DNA of 64,000 nt from Nocardia sp. NBC_01730 (GTDB taxonomy: Bacteria > Actinomycetota > Actinomycetes > Mycobacteriales > Mycobacteriaceae). The notes under the pieces are model-generated. The model did no database searches, was not told the DNA's origin, and saw nothing but the letters and a program-made list of their open reading frames with translations. Positions 27,760-35,172 of the stretch are shown piece after piece. The stretch lies in contig NZ_CP109162.1 in NCBI RefSeq assembly GCF_035920445.1, positions 5,456,001 through 5,520,000 on the forward strand, written 5' to 3'. Position numbers and translations under genes: made by a program. Each line of letters starts with the position of its first letter. Within the stretch, counting starts at the first letter, position 1.

Positions 27760-27781
27760 CAAATAACTCCTTGGATTAGGA

Positions 27782-27928
27782 CTACTTGTGACCGTTGATC
27801 AACGACTTGAAGCCGTTGTAGAAGACGGTCGGGTCTGATATCAGGTGTCGCTTCGACGCGGAGCGCAGATACGGTCCGACGTCGCGCATGAGCTACTCGG
27901 AGCCTCCCTGCGATTTCGAAATTTTCAT
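27782..27928 (-). pseudogene. RiPP precursor peptide 2, leader interrupted by an amber codon
   Basis: An ATG at 27928 with AGGAGG directly upstream begins an 11-residue leader (MKISKSQGGSE) that ends at TAG. The same frame resumes after one codon with LMRDVGPYLRSASKRHL and a core-like end NGFKSLINGHK, stopping at 27782. Aligned to precursor 1, the TAG replaces the Gln of E-Q-L-M (CAG in precursor 1). A 35-residue peptide could be made by reinitiation at the ATG at 27889, six bases downstream of the first base of TAG. Either the gene is decaying or leader and core are made separately. It lies 47 bases after the MFS gene stop. Confidence 0.7.
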
Positions 27929-27975
27929 AGCCTCCTGTTCACGTTGCGGGAATTCGAACCGGAACCCATCGGGAT

Positions 27976-29217
27976 TTACGGCGACGGCCCCGATGCCGCC
28001 ACCAAGGAGGTTCTCGGACGCTGGGATGCACGGCTGGCGCCGACCGCGAGGATGAACATTGCTGCCAGGGTCACCCACCGCACCACTCCGGACCCGAACG
28101 TGGCGAGCAGATAGCCGGCGGCGAGCGCACCCAACGCAACCGCACTGTTGCTGACCAGACGCATGGCGGCAAGTGCGCGGCCGAGTGTATGTTTCGGAAT
28201 GATGGCGACCCGGTACAGGGTCAACGCGACATTCGATACGACGCCGACTCCGCCGACTCCGCCCCAGCACACCGCAAGCACAATCGGGTTGTCGCTCACC
28301 GCTATCGGCACGAGCAGCACCGTCCACACCCACAGGCTGGCGCGATAGACCAGCCGTGCCGACAATCGGGCGGTAAACCAGGGGGCGCCGACCGCACCCA
28401 GGATTCCTCCGATGCCTGCGGCCGAGAGCACGACGCCGATGGTCCACGCTGGGTACCCGGTCGTCTGCAACTCGAACAGAAGCAGCAGGAGAACGATCTG
28501 GATGATCAGATTCGACATGCCGATCGTCGCGGTTGATGCCCGCAGTAACGGCTCGTGCCACACGACACGCATGCCGGCGCCGATGTCGCGCAGCTCAGAT
28601 CGAGATGCCAGGTCGGCGGGCGCCGAGCGGGTCCGGTTCGGACGAATCAGCGCCAGGGCGACCAGACAGTACAAGTATGTGGCTGCGTCGACGATGAACG
28701 GAAGCCAGCGCGCCAGACCGTAGATCGTGCCGCCGGCAGCCCGCCCGAGCAGCAAAGCAATGGGCTGTTCGGCCTCGAGGAAGGCGAACGCCGCGGGACG
28801 TTGCTCGGCGGACAAGACATCCTGTATTGCACCGAGTTCACAGACCTCGACGAAGACGTACACCGTCCCCTCGACGAAAGCCGCTACCGCGACCAGCGTG
28901 CCGAGATGCCGCGCCTCGACAAGCACCGAAGTGGCCACCAAGCAGACTGCCAGCAGCCCGACGACCTGGCAGATCATCAGGATACGCAGCCGATCGAAAC
29001 GGTCCGCGGCAATACCCGACGGAATCTGGAAGATCAGAATCGGCGCACCGAGCGCGAACCCGACCCATCCCGCCGCGGCGGGCGAATCCGTCGTGGCAAG
29101 CACGAGCAGCGGATAGGCGATTCGCGCTCCGTGAAATCCCACCAGCGACATCGCATTGCCGGACCACAGCAGAAAGAAGCTCCGGTTGCGGGACAGCTGT
29201 GATTCATCAATCATCAT
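27976..29217 (-). CDS. MFS transporter, probable peptide exporter
   Basis: A 413-residue major facilitator protein with about twelve helices; the N-terminus (FFLLWSGNAMSLVGFHGARIAYPLL) and the GIAADRFDRLRILM loop (MFS motif A region) are typical of the enterobactin-exporter-like branch. The ATG at 29217 overlaps the stop of the HExxH gene (ATGA), which ties it to the RiPP cluster. Export of the modified peptide is the natural guess but is inferred only from position. Confidence 0.85.
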   Translation of the reverse strand: MMIDESQLSRNRSFFLLWSGNAMSLVGFHGARIAYPLLVLATTDSPAAAGWVGFALGAPILIFQIPSGIAADRFDRLRILMICQVVGLLAVCLVATSVLVEARHLGTLVAVAAFVEGTVYVFVEVCELGAIQDVLSAEQRPAAFAFLEAEQPIALLLGRAAGGTIYGLARWLPFIVDAATYLYCLVALALIRPNRTRSAPADLASRSELRDIGAGMRVVWHEPLLRASTATIGMSNLIIQIVLLLLLFELQTTGYPAWTIGVVLSAAGIGGILGAVGAPWFTARLSARLVYRASLWVWTVLLVPIAVSDNPIVLAVCWGGVGGVGVVSNVALTLYRVAIIPKHTLGRALAAMRLVSNSAVALGALAAGYLLATFGSGVVRWVTLAAMFILAVGASRASQRPRTSLVAASGPSP

Positions 29218-31004
29218 TCATCGGACGATTCGGGATTCGACAACCATCGCAGCAGATCCACGACGTCGGTATCGCGATCAACCGCGTGATACAGATGGGC
29301 CGCCATCTCGGCACGGTCGGTGAGGATTCCGAAGTCGCTGTCCGGGAACAACGTGGGAAGCACCAGCGCCAGCCCGGCCCACAACTGCGGCCGGAGCGGG
29401 TCTTGCCGCAGTTCCTGGGTGTAGCTCGTGAACGCCGCGGAGATGTCGCCGGACAGGTACAGCCGGTCACCTTCGGGCTGGTCCGGGCTCGACAGCTCCT
29501 CGATGTCGGCGCTGTCGAGCGACTTCAACTGAGCCGAAAGACGAAGGCTACGATAGCGATCGGGAATGCAGTGCTGATCGGTCCAGGTTTCGGGGGGCAG
29601 AATCCGAGGGCCGGGTCGCCCCGAGGCCCACCGCGTGGAGAGCCAGGCGAGATCGTCCGCCGCCGGCCGCCGGTTCCGCACCTGCCAGAATGTCCGATGG
29701 GCGATCGTCACCTCCGATACCGCCAGGCGGACATCCGCTGGAATGTTCTCGTCGGCCCACGGCCGGATGGCCGCTGCGAGCGCATCGAGGAAACGCTCAC
29801 CCTCTGTGGTGAGCAGGCCGGACGTGATCACCTGTGCCACCGCCGTTTCCAGCTGCACACGTCCGAGCTCGAAGTCCACGTGCGCCTGCCTGGACCCGTG
29901 GCAACTCGTATGGCGGTGCACTCGCCAGAAATCGATGACGCCGGTGAACGCATAGATCCCGTGCAGCAGACCGAAGATCGGGCGTGGGTCCTCACGCCAG
30001 GGCGCATAGCATCGAAAGAATGGATCCGGCTCTGTCAGCAGGAGAACCTGATCGGTCAGCAGGGTGAACTTCGTGTGCTGGATCTCATGAATCAGCGTAA
30101 GCGCCAGCTGGCACGGATCGGCGGGGGCTGTGGTGTACACGCAGCCGACTCCGCCGTACGCGGTGTGGCTCGTGCTGGCCACGAGGGGCTGGGTACTGAG
30201 CGGAACCACCATTTTCAGGCACTCGCGCATCGGCGCCAGATACCGGTCGAAATCGTGATGTAGCAGTTCCCACGCCGCCGCGAAGTCTGCTTGCCACCGC
30301 TCAGTTTGCGCCGCGGTGAGCCGCAGCGGCTCCAGGTGGCCAGGCGGCAGCTCGCGGAAGGGGTCGAGGTCGTCCAGAACAACCTCGACCGTGTGGTCGG
30401 CTCCCCATACGCGGCGCAACGGCAGCCATGCCGGATCGGAGTCGTGCTGCACGGACGGGATCCGAATAGCGGCCGTTTCGCCGGTGAAATGCAGCGAGCC
30501 GTTGCCGGACCAGTGCAGTGTGCAATGTCCGCAGTGATCCGACGGGCCGAGCAGCGCCATGCCGATACCCGGCAGCATCACGGAACCGTTGCGCACCACC
30601 AGCCTCATGGAACCCTCCGACCGACATCTGATGCCGACCGCCGCGGCAAGCCAACCCAGATATCCGCAGTCCGCCCACAGCGGAACCGCGGCATCGTCGG
30701 TGGACGTACGGATTCGCCGTAGTACACGGCCGAGCCAAATCCCGCCATGTGGGTAGGACAATGCGGCGGCCACCTCGGCGGGATATGAGTTCTGCGAATT
30801 CGCCAGGAACCGGTACGCGTCGAGAAGTCCTGCTTCATCGGCGATTTCGGGTGCCGCCGCGGTGACCTCTGCGACAAGGGTACGCAGCAGGATCACACGT
30901 CCGGTCGACATGCCGTCCATCAGCGCCGAAATATTGCCCCCGGTGCTGGTACCGAAGCTCGGATCGATGATGATGCCGTCGATCCGGTCGGCCGTTGCAG
31001 CCAT
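29214..31004 (-). CDS. HExxH-motif peptide-modification protein (TIGR04267-like)
   Basis: A 596-residue protein. The metal-binding motif is in LTLIHEIQHTKFTLL near residue 310, followed by YAPWREDPRPIFGLLHGIYAF, which matches the C-terminal domain of long FxsB proteins and its free-standing relatives. Recent work assigns members of this family as 2-oxoglutarate/iron peptide beta-hydroxylases; I recall this rather than see it. The N-terminal third is not recognised. The ATG at 31004 is chosen because the upstream open frame overlaps maturase 2. It is 14 bases downstream of that gene and overlaps the exporter start, so it belongs to the same operon. Confidence 0.8.
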   Translation of the reverse strand: MAATADRIDGIIIDPSFGTSTGGNISALMDGMSTGRVILLRTLVAEVTAAAPEIADEAGLLDAYRFLANSQNSYPAEVAAALSYPHGGIWLGRVLRRIRTSTDDAAVPLWADCGYLGWLAAAVGIRCRSEGSMRLVVRNGSVMLPGIGMALLGPSDHCGHCTLHWSGNGSLHFTGETAAIRIPSVQHDSDPAWLPLRRVWGADHTVEVVLDDLDPFRELPPGHLEPLRLTAAQTERWQADFAAAWELLHHDFDRYLAPMRECLKMVVPLSTQPLVASTSHTAYGGVGCVYTTAPADPCQLALTLIHEIQHTKFTLLTDQVLLLTEPDPFFRCYAPWREDPRPIFGLLHGIYAFTGVIDFWRVHRHTSCHGSRQAHVDFELGRVQLETAVAQVITSGLLTTEGERFLDALAAAIRPWADENIPADVRLAVSEVTIAHRTFWQVRNRRPAADDLAWLSTRWASGRPGPRILPPETWTDQHCIPDRYRSLRLSAQLKSLDSADIEELSSPDQPEGDRLYLSGDISAAFTSYTQELRQDPLRPQLWAGLALVLPTLFPDSDFGILTDRAEMAAHLYHAVDRDTDVVDLLRWLSNPESSDE

Positions 31005-31018
31005 TTCGTCCCCTGCCG

Positions 31019-32242
31019 CTAGCGCTCGAGAACGGACCCGACATCGGCCCGCACGCGCGATTCGATGTTTTGAATGAGCTTTCTGAGGTCGGCGCAGTAC
31101 ACCGACGGGTTTCGGAAGCCGGTATCCGCGCGATACCGGTGCACATAATGCCCACCGCCGCACACGGTGTGGACCGGGCATGCCAGGCAGCTGTCGGCGA
31201 GGGCGGCAAGGCCGATCTGCCGAGCCACGATGGACGGTTCCTGTAGCGCGAGGTCGAGCGGGTTACCCGGGCCGCGGATCGATAGCTTGGTGGCGCCATC
31301 GAACGCCGATTTCAATTCGTCGACCTGCTCCAGGCTGCCATCGGTTTCGATGACCACCAACCGAACGGCGTCGAGCCCAACGGCTTCCGAGGACATTCGG
31401 CCGCCAAGCAGCAGCTCGATGATATTGCCGAACAGTCGGACCGTGGTCTCTAATTCCGGTGCGCCGTACCAGCGCTCGAAGATCGCGATGAGCCAATCGG
31501 CGTAGGGCGTGACCGACTCGTCGGCGGTCTTTCCCGGTGGTGGCGTCTCCCAATTGCTGTGCGGCAGCATGAAATCTACGGCCGGCGGCTCGAACCTTGT
31601 CAGGGCCTCGTAAGTCTCCACCGGTTCGTTCTGGAGGTCGATCGTGCACAACAGGCCGGAGAACAGGTGCCGCCACTCGGGGGCCAGTAGTTGCGTCAGC
31701 CCGGCGACGACCTGCCGGTAGCTGCCCTCTCCGCGGCGGTCCAGCCGATGCCGGTCGTGTCCGCGCACGCTCCCGTCCAGGCTGACGCCGATTCGGATAC
31801 CCCACTGATCACAGATGCGGAGGAACTCTTCGTCGATCAGCACGCCGTTGGTCTGAATACCGAACCGCACGTGTGTATCCGGTTCCAACGCGGCTCGCGC
31901 CGTCCGCGCGAAGTACTCGAGATTCCGTTTCCCGGCAAGCAACGGTTCACCACCATGGAACACGATATCCACCGCCGGAAGCGAATGCCGCTGTGCGTGT
32001 TCACGAATCATTCGACAGGTATCGTCGAAAACCCTCCGGCTCATGACTTTCGGCTGCTTCGACCAGCTCTGATCAGCCATTTCGTACATGTAGCAGTAAT
32101 CACAGGCAAGATTGCAGCGACTATGAATCTTTACCACGTACTCCGTGAACGCCATCGGCTCCCAGCCGTCACGGATCAATGCGGCGACGTCCAATCCGGC
32201 AGCAGGCCAGGGCAATTGCGCCGTAGTTTGTTCCGTCGCCAC
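31019..32242 (-). CDS. Radical SAM/SPASM peptide maturase, FxsB-like (copy 2)
   Basis: A 407-residue paralogue of the maturase at 26290-27528. The cluster motif is CNLACDYC after FTEYVVKIHSR; VFHGGEPLLAG follows; the SPASM end is SCLACPVHTVCGGGHYVHRYR with RNPSVYC. The two copies align from end to end without large gaps. It precedes the HExxH gene, and remains of a third copy lie directly upstream (32330-32650). The ATG at 32242 is preceded by AAGGAG. Substrate is presumably one of the three FxS-type precursors of the island. Confidence 0.88.
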   Translation of the reverse strand: MATEQTTAQLPWPAAGLDVAALIRDGWEPMAFTEYVVKIHSRCNLACDYCYMYEMADQSWSKQPKVMSRRVFDDTCRMIREHAQRHSLPAVDIVFHGGEPLLAGKRNLEYFARTARAALEPDTHVRFGIQTNGVLIDEEFLRICDQWGIRIGVSLDGSVRGHDRHRLDRRGEGSYRQVVAGLTQLLAPEWRHLFSGLLCTIDLQNEPVETYEALTRFEPPAVDFMLPHSNWETPPPGKTADESVTPYADWLIAIFERWYGAPELETTVRLFGNIIELLLGGRMSSEAVGLDAVRLVVIETDGSLEQVDELKSAFDGATKLSIRGPGNPLDLALQEPSIVARQIGLAALADSCLACPVHTVCGGGHYVHRYRADTGFRNPSVYCADLRKLIQNIESRVRADVGSVLER

Positions 32243-32329
32243 CGGCGATCACTCCTTCTCGAATTGCATCCGCGATCGGGTCCGCTCCATGGAGCGGTCG
32301 GCCGAAGGAACTCGTACCTGTTTGAGTGA

Positions 32330-32650
32330 CGTTACTTTCGAGATAGGAATCTTCGTCGCTCAGCACACCATCGGTCTGAATCCCCGACCGCACCTCGGCG
32401 ATCGGCTTCAGCATCTCCGCGTTGTCCGAGCAAAGTAGTCCAGGCCCTGATACCCGACCAGGAGTAGCTCACGCCAACTCTGATCGGCCATATCGTAGAC
32501 GTAGCAATAATCGCAGGCCGGATTACACCGGCTATGGATTTTCACGACGAATTCCATGAACGCCATCGGATCTCAACCGCTGCGGCACAGCTCAGCCATG
32601 TTCAATCCCGATACCGGCCATAGCGATTCAGCACGGAATACGCAGTCGAC
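32330..32650 (-). pseudogene. Remains of a third FxsB-like radical SAM maturase
   Basis: Reading the minus strand across frames recovers WPVSGLNMAELCRSG, a TGA where the paralogues have Trp, then DPMAFMEFVVKIHSRCNP with ACDYCYVYDMADQSW, so the CxxxCxxC motif survives. About 45 codons are then missing before LLLVGYQGLDYFARTTR, and a frameshift leads to GIQTDGVLSDED. The SPASM half is gone. It is clearly homologous to the two intact maturases and cannot be functional. It occupies most of the space between maturase 2 and precursor 3. Confidence 0.8.
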
Positions 32651-32737
32651 ACCGGTATCGACTCCTCTTCCGCCCGCGAAGAACTGCGAATGACCATTCG
32701 TATCGAGCCACCCGCAAGTCCTTCCGATCGACGTGGT

Positions 32738-32839
32738 CTACTCGGCGGGGCTGATGAAGGAATTGAAACCGCCGCGTCGGTCCGCGTCGCTCGAGTGCTG
32801 CTCGAGTACTGCGCGCGGAGCAGGGCTCGAAGTGGCCAT
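32738..32839 (-). CDS. RiPP precursor peptide 3, FxS-type (core part)
   Basis: A 33-residue frame starting at the ATG of an LM motif: MATSSPAPRAVLEQ and a core-like end GGFNSFISPAE. Upstream codons in this frame read D-P-E-V-L-M, matching P-E-Q-L-M of precursor 1, so this was once one frame with the leader at 32839-32883. Now the leader frame ends in TGA overlapping this ATG (TGATG), which would allow coupled reinitiation. The FNSFI core matches FKSFI and FKSLI of precursors 1 and 2, again followed by extra residues. It is the first gene of the minus-strand cluster. Confidence 0.65.
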   Translation of the reverse strand: MATSSPAPRAVLEQHSSDADRRGGFNSFISPAE

Positions 32840-32883
32840 CAGTACCTCGGGATCCGCTCCGCAAGTTCGACAAGGTTTCCCAT
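32839..32883 (-). CDS. Separate 14-residue leader of RiPP precursor 3
   Basis: ATG at 32883 followed by MGNLVELAERIPRY and a TGA that shares one base with the ATG of the core frame. It aligns with MLNLSEITE of precursor 1 (M-x-N-L-x-E). GAGGT lies eight bases upstream. It may be a frameshifted leader fragment or a real split leader; see the findings. Confidence 0.5.
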   Translation of the reverse strand: MGNLVELAERIPRY

Positions 32884-33148
32884 GACATACCTCATTTTCG
32901 TTCTCGGCCACCGCGTCTGACACTTCGCGGATGAGTAGATGATGACCGGCTGCCGCAGTACCGAGGAAGGACCGAACGCGCCGAGGAAGCGGACCGAATG
33001 CGCCAGTGTTGCACCGGCATCCGCTCCACACGCGAGATATGCCACCGCCGCCGGCGCGCAGCGCGGCCGATGATCGTCAGCACAGGGCAAGACGGGCCGC
33101 GTCGATGTATGATCGAGGCCCGCCAATGGCCCGCTCGAGAATCATCTG
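32884..33148. other. Divergent intergenic region of the RiPP island
   Basis: This 265-base gap separates precursor 3 (minus) from the AraC-type regulator (plus) and must hold both promoters. I do not see a clear inverted repeat or -35/-10 pair. A minus-strand open frame runs through much of it into the leader frame of precursor 3, but it has no ribosome-binding site and no recognisable product. Confidence 0.4.
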
Positions 33149-34135
33149 ATGGATTCGGCAGATCTCATCCTTTTACCCAAACTCGCCCTCGACTACACCG
33201 GCCTGTCCGGTCCGGTTCGGCGGCAACTGGCCCGCGAGGCGGGCATACCTGAATGGATGTTGGACAGCACGCGGGTGGCCGTACCCAGCGACCGAAAAAT
33301 CCGGTTGTGGGAGTTGGTCGAGCACGAACTCGCTGATCCGCACGTGGCACTGCGTGCCGGGCGATCGTGCGTTCCGGGGAGCTTCGGATTGATCGACTAT
33401 CTGTTCATGACGGCACCGACCATAGCAGCGGGAATGACCCGAACAGTTGCCTACGTCAACGTTCTCTCCACCCATTGCATCCTGTCGGTGGTCGATGGGC
33501 CCGAGGAGATCGGCTTCGATCAGGACACGGCCTGCGGTGACGGACGAGGCAGAGAGCTGGCGACGCAGGTCGCGCTCGCCACCATGGTCGCACGGACCCA
33601 GCAGGGAACCGGTGGGGTGGTGAAGCCGGTGCGGGTCAGCTTCCGGCAGGCCGCGCCTCGACGGCACGATCAATTCGTCGAGACTTTCGGCACAACTCGG
33701 ATCGAGTTCGGCGCTCCGACAGATCAGCTGATGTTCCGTGTCGCCGATATGGCACGGCCGCTCGCGACTGCCGACCCCATGCTGGCCGGGATTCTGCTCC
33801 AGCATGCCGAAACCGCAGCGGTGCGGCCACCCGCTGTGACGTGCTCTGAGCAACTGCACCACGTACTGCTCGCGTTGCTAGGTACCGGTCCGATCACTGT
33901 GGACCGCGCGGCATGCGGAATGGCAACGAGTGGCCGCAGTCTGCAGCGGCGACTTGCAGGAGAAGGCACCACGTGGCGCCGCGAACTCGACCGTGCTCGC
34001 CTTGCCTGGTTGGAAAACCAGAAGCCGCGTCCCGGCATGTCCCAGGACGATGTCGCCCGTCAACTCGGTTATTCCGATGCAAGGGCGTTCCGTCGTGCGC
34101 GGCAGCGGTGGTCAGCCGAAAGCGGTCGGAATTGA
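33149..34135 (+). CDS. AraC-family transcriptional regulator
   Basis: A 328-residue regulator. The N-terminal two thirds resemble the arabinose-binding-like domain of OruR-type AraC proteins (VALRAGRSCVPGSFGLIDYLF). The C-terminal HTH_18 region has MATSGRSLQRRLAGEGTTW and the second helix-turn-helix DDVARQLGYSDARAFRRARQRW. It is transcribed away from the RiPP genes and is the obvious candidate to control them. The ribosome-binding site is weak. It ends two bases before the copied thiC fragment. Confidence 0.87.
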   Translation: MDSADLILLPKLALDYTGLSGPVRRQLAREAGIPEWMLDSTRVAVPSDRKIRLWELVEHELADPHVALRAGRSCVPGSFGLIDYLFMTAPTIAAGMTRTVAYVNVLSTHCILSVVDGPEEIGFDQDTACGDGRGRELATQVALATMVARTQQGTGGVVKPVRVSFRQAAPRRHDQFVETFGTTRIEFGAPTDQLMFRVADMARPLATADPMLAGILLQHAETAAVRPPAVTCSEQLHHVLLALLGTGPITVDRAACGMATSGRSLQRRLAGEGTTWRRELDRARLAWLENQKPRPGMSQDDVARQLGYSDARAFRRARQRWSAESGRN

Positions 34136-34137
34136 CT

Positions 34138-34192
34138 CGCGCAGGCGGGCACGGCCATGCTCTGCTACGTCACGCCGAAGGAGCACCTCGGC
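34138..34192 (+). repeat. 55-bp copy of an internal thiC segment
   Basis: This stretch repeats thiC bases 25761-25815 in the same orientation with one mismatch (A at 25770, G at 34147). Identity stops abruptly at both ends. It encodes no start or stop and lies exactly between the AraC gene and the VOC gene, at the right edge of the RiPP island whose left edge is thiC itself. Confidence 0.93.
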
Positions 34193-34200
34193 AGCCCAGC

Positions 34201-34620
34201 TCAATAGGACTGGAGTTCCATCAGAGTTCCCTCGGGGTCACGCAGGTGCGCCGTGCGCAGGCCCGGACCCCACTCCGGCCGGTCGGCCGGCGGTGTGATC
34301 ACGGACGCGCCGTGTCGGACGCACACTTCGGTACCAGCGTCGACATCCTGCACCCGGCAGACGAACATCACCGTGTCCTGGGCGGGTGCGGCCAGGACGT
34401 GGAGTCCGGCCGCGCCCGTGACCTCGGCCATCGCCGCGCGATCGAACAGCACCAGCACGGCTTCGTCGCCCACATCCCAGTTCGCGTACGGGCCCGCCGC
34501 AGTGCCTTTGATCAGCGTGGCACCGACCAACTCCGGCAGCACAGCCGCGTAGAACTCGAAGCACTCGGCGAAACGGGTGACCAGCAGTCTCGGATGTAGC
34601 GCGTCCACGACGTCCTCCAA
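34201..34620 (-). CDS. VOC-family (glyoxalase/bleomycin-resistance fold) protein
   Basis: A 139-residue single vicinal-oxygen-chelate domain protein: RLLVTRFAECFEFYAAVL at the N-terminus and TAHLRDPEGTLMELQSY at the end, with a metal-type Glu in MELQ. Substrate unknown. It is divergent from a MarR gene with a palindrome between them, so it is probably that regulator's target. Confidence 0.85.
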   Translation of the reverse strand: MEDVVDALHPRLLVTRFAECFEFYAAVLPELVGATLIKGTAAGPYANWDVGDEAVLVLFDRAAMAEVTGAAGLHVLAAPAQDTVMFVCRVQDVDAGTEVCVRHGASVITPPADRPEWGPGLRTAHLRDPEGTLMELQSY

Positions 34621-34624
34621 TTAG

Positions 34625-34638
34625 TAGGTTCACACCTA
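34625..34638. promoter_or_regulatory. Palindrome between VOC and MarR genes
   Basis: TAGGTTCACACCTA forms a perfect 5-base inverted repeat (TAGGT/ACCTA) around TCAC. A related half-repeat, TAGGTTGGGCCCTA, follows at 34642. The position between divergent genes suggests an operator for the MarR protein. Confidence 0.45.
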
Positions 34639-34665
34639 TTGTAGGTTGGGCCCTATAATAGGAGG

Positions 34666-35172
34666 ATGGAATCCGGACGCGCGCTGCCACCGAGCCTGCT
34701 CGACCTGGACATCTACCTGCTGTCGCGGGTCGGCAAGGCCGCACGCGGCCGATTCGCGGATCGCCTGTCGACCCGTGGACTGCGACTGTGGCACATGGCG
34801 ATCCTCGCCGCACTGGCCGATTTCGGCCCGCATGCCCAACGCGATCTGGCCGAGCGGCTGTCCATCCACCCGAGCGACGTCGCCAAGATCGTCGACGAGC
34901 TGGAAGCCGCCGGACAGGTCGAACGCGCGCGCGACGACAGCGACCGCCGCCGAATCACCGTCCGCCTGACGCGAACCGGTCGCACGGCGCTGAAGGCACT
35001 CGACCACGAAGCCCACGAGATCAGCGACGAGATCCTCGCCCCGCTCACCCCTGCCGAGCGCACCCACTTGACCGTGATGTTGCAACGCCTTTTCGCGCAC
35101 GCGTATCCGGATTCCGTTGCCGCTCCGGCACAGCGGTTCGTGCGTCTACTCGAAAGCGAAGACCTTGGTTGA
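34666..35172 (+). CDS. MarR-family transcriptional regulator
   Basis: A 168-residue winged-helix regulator. The DNA-binding core reads LAERLSIHPSDVAKIVDELE, followed by the wing RARDDSDRRRITVRLT. The ATG at 34666 follows AGGAGG. It faces away from the VOC gene and probably controls both. Confidence 0.9.
   Translation: MESGRALPPSLLDLDIYLLSRVGKAARGRFADRLSTRGLRLWHMAILAALADFGPHAQRDLAERLSIHPSDVAKIVDELEAAGQVERARDDSDRRRITVRLTRTGRTALKALDHEAHEISDEILAPLTPAERTHLTVMLQRLFAHAYPDSVAAPAQRFVRLLESEDLG

Noticed and set aside
32628..32888. Minus-strand 86-codon frame overlapping precursor 3 (starts MSWETL)
   Set aside because: It reads the same DNA in a frame with no similarity to the other precursors, while the other two frames carry the conserved leader and core pieces.
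32839..33126. 95-codon minus-strand frame ending in the precursor 3 leader
   Set aside because: The upstream 80 codons lack a ribosome-binding site and similarity to precursor leaders; the ATG at 32883 aligns with the start of precursor 1.
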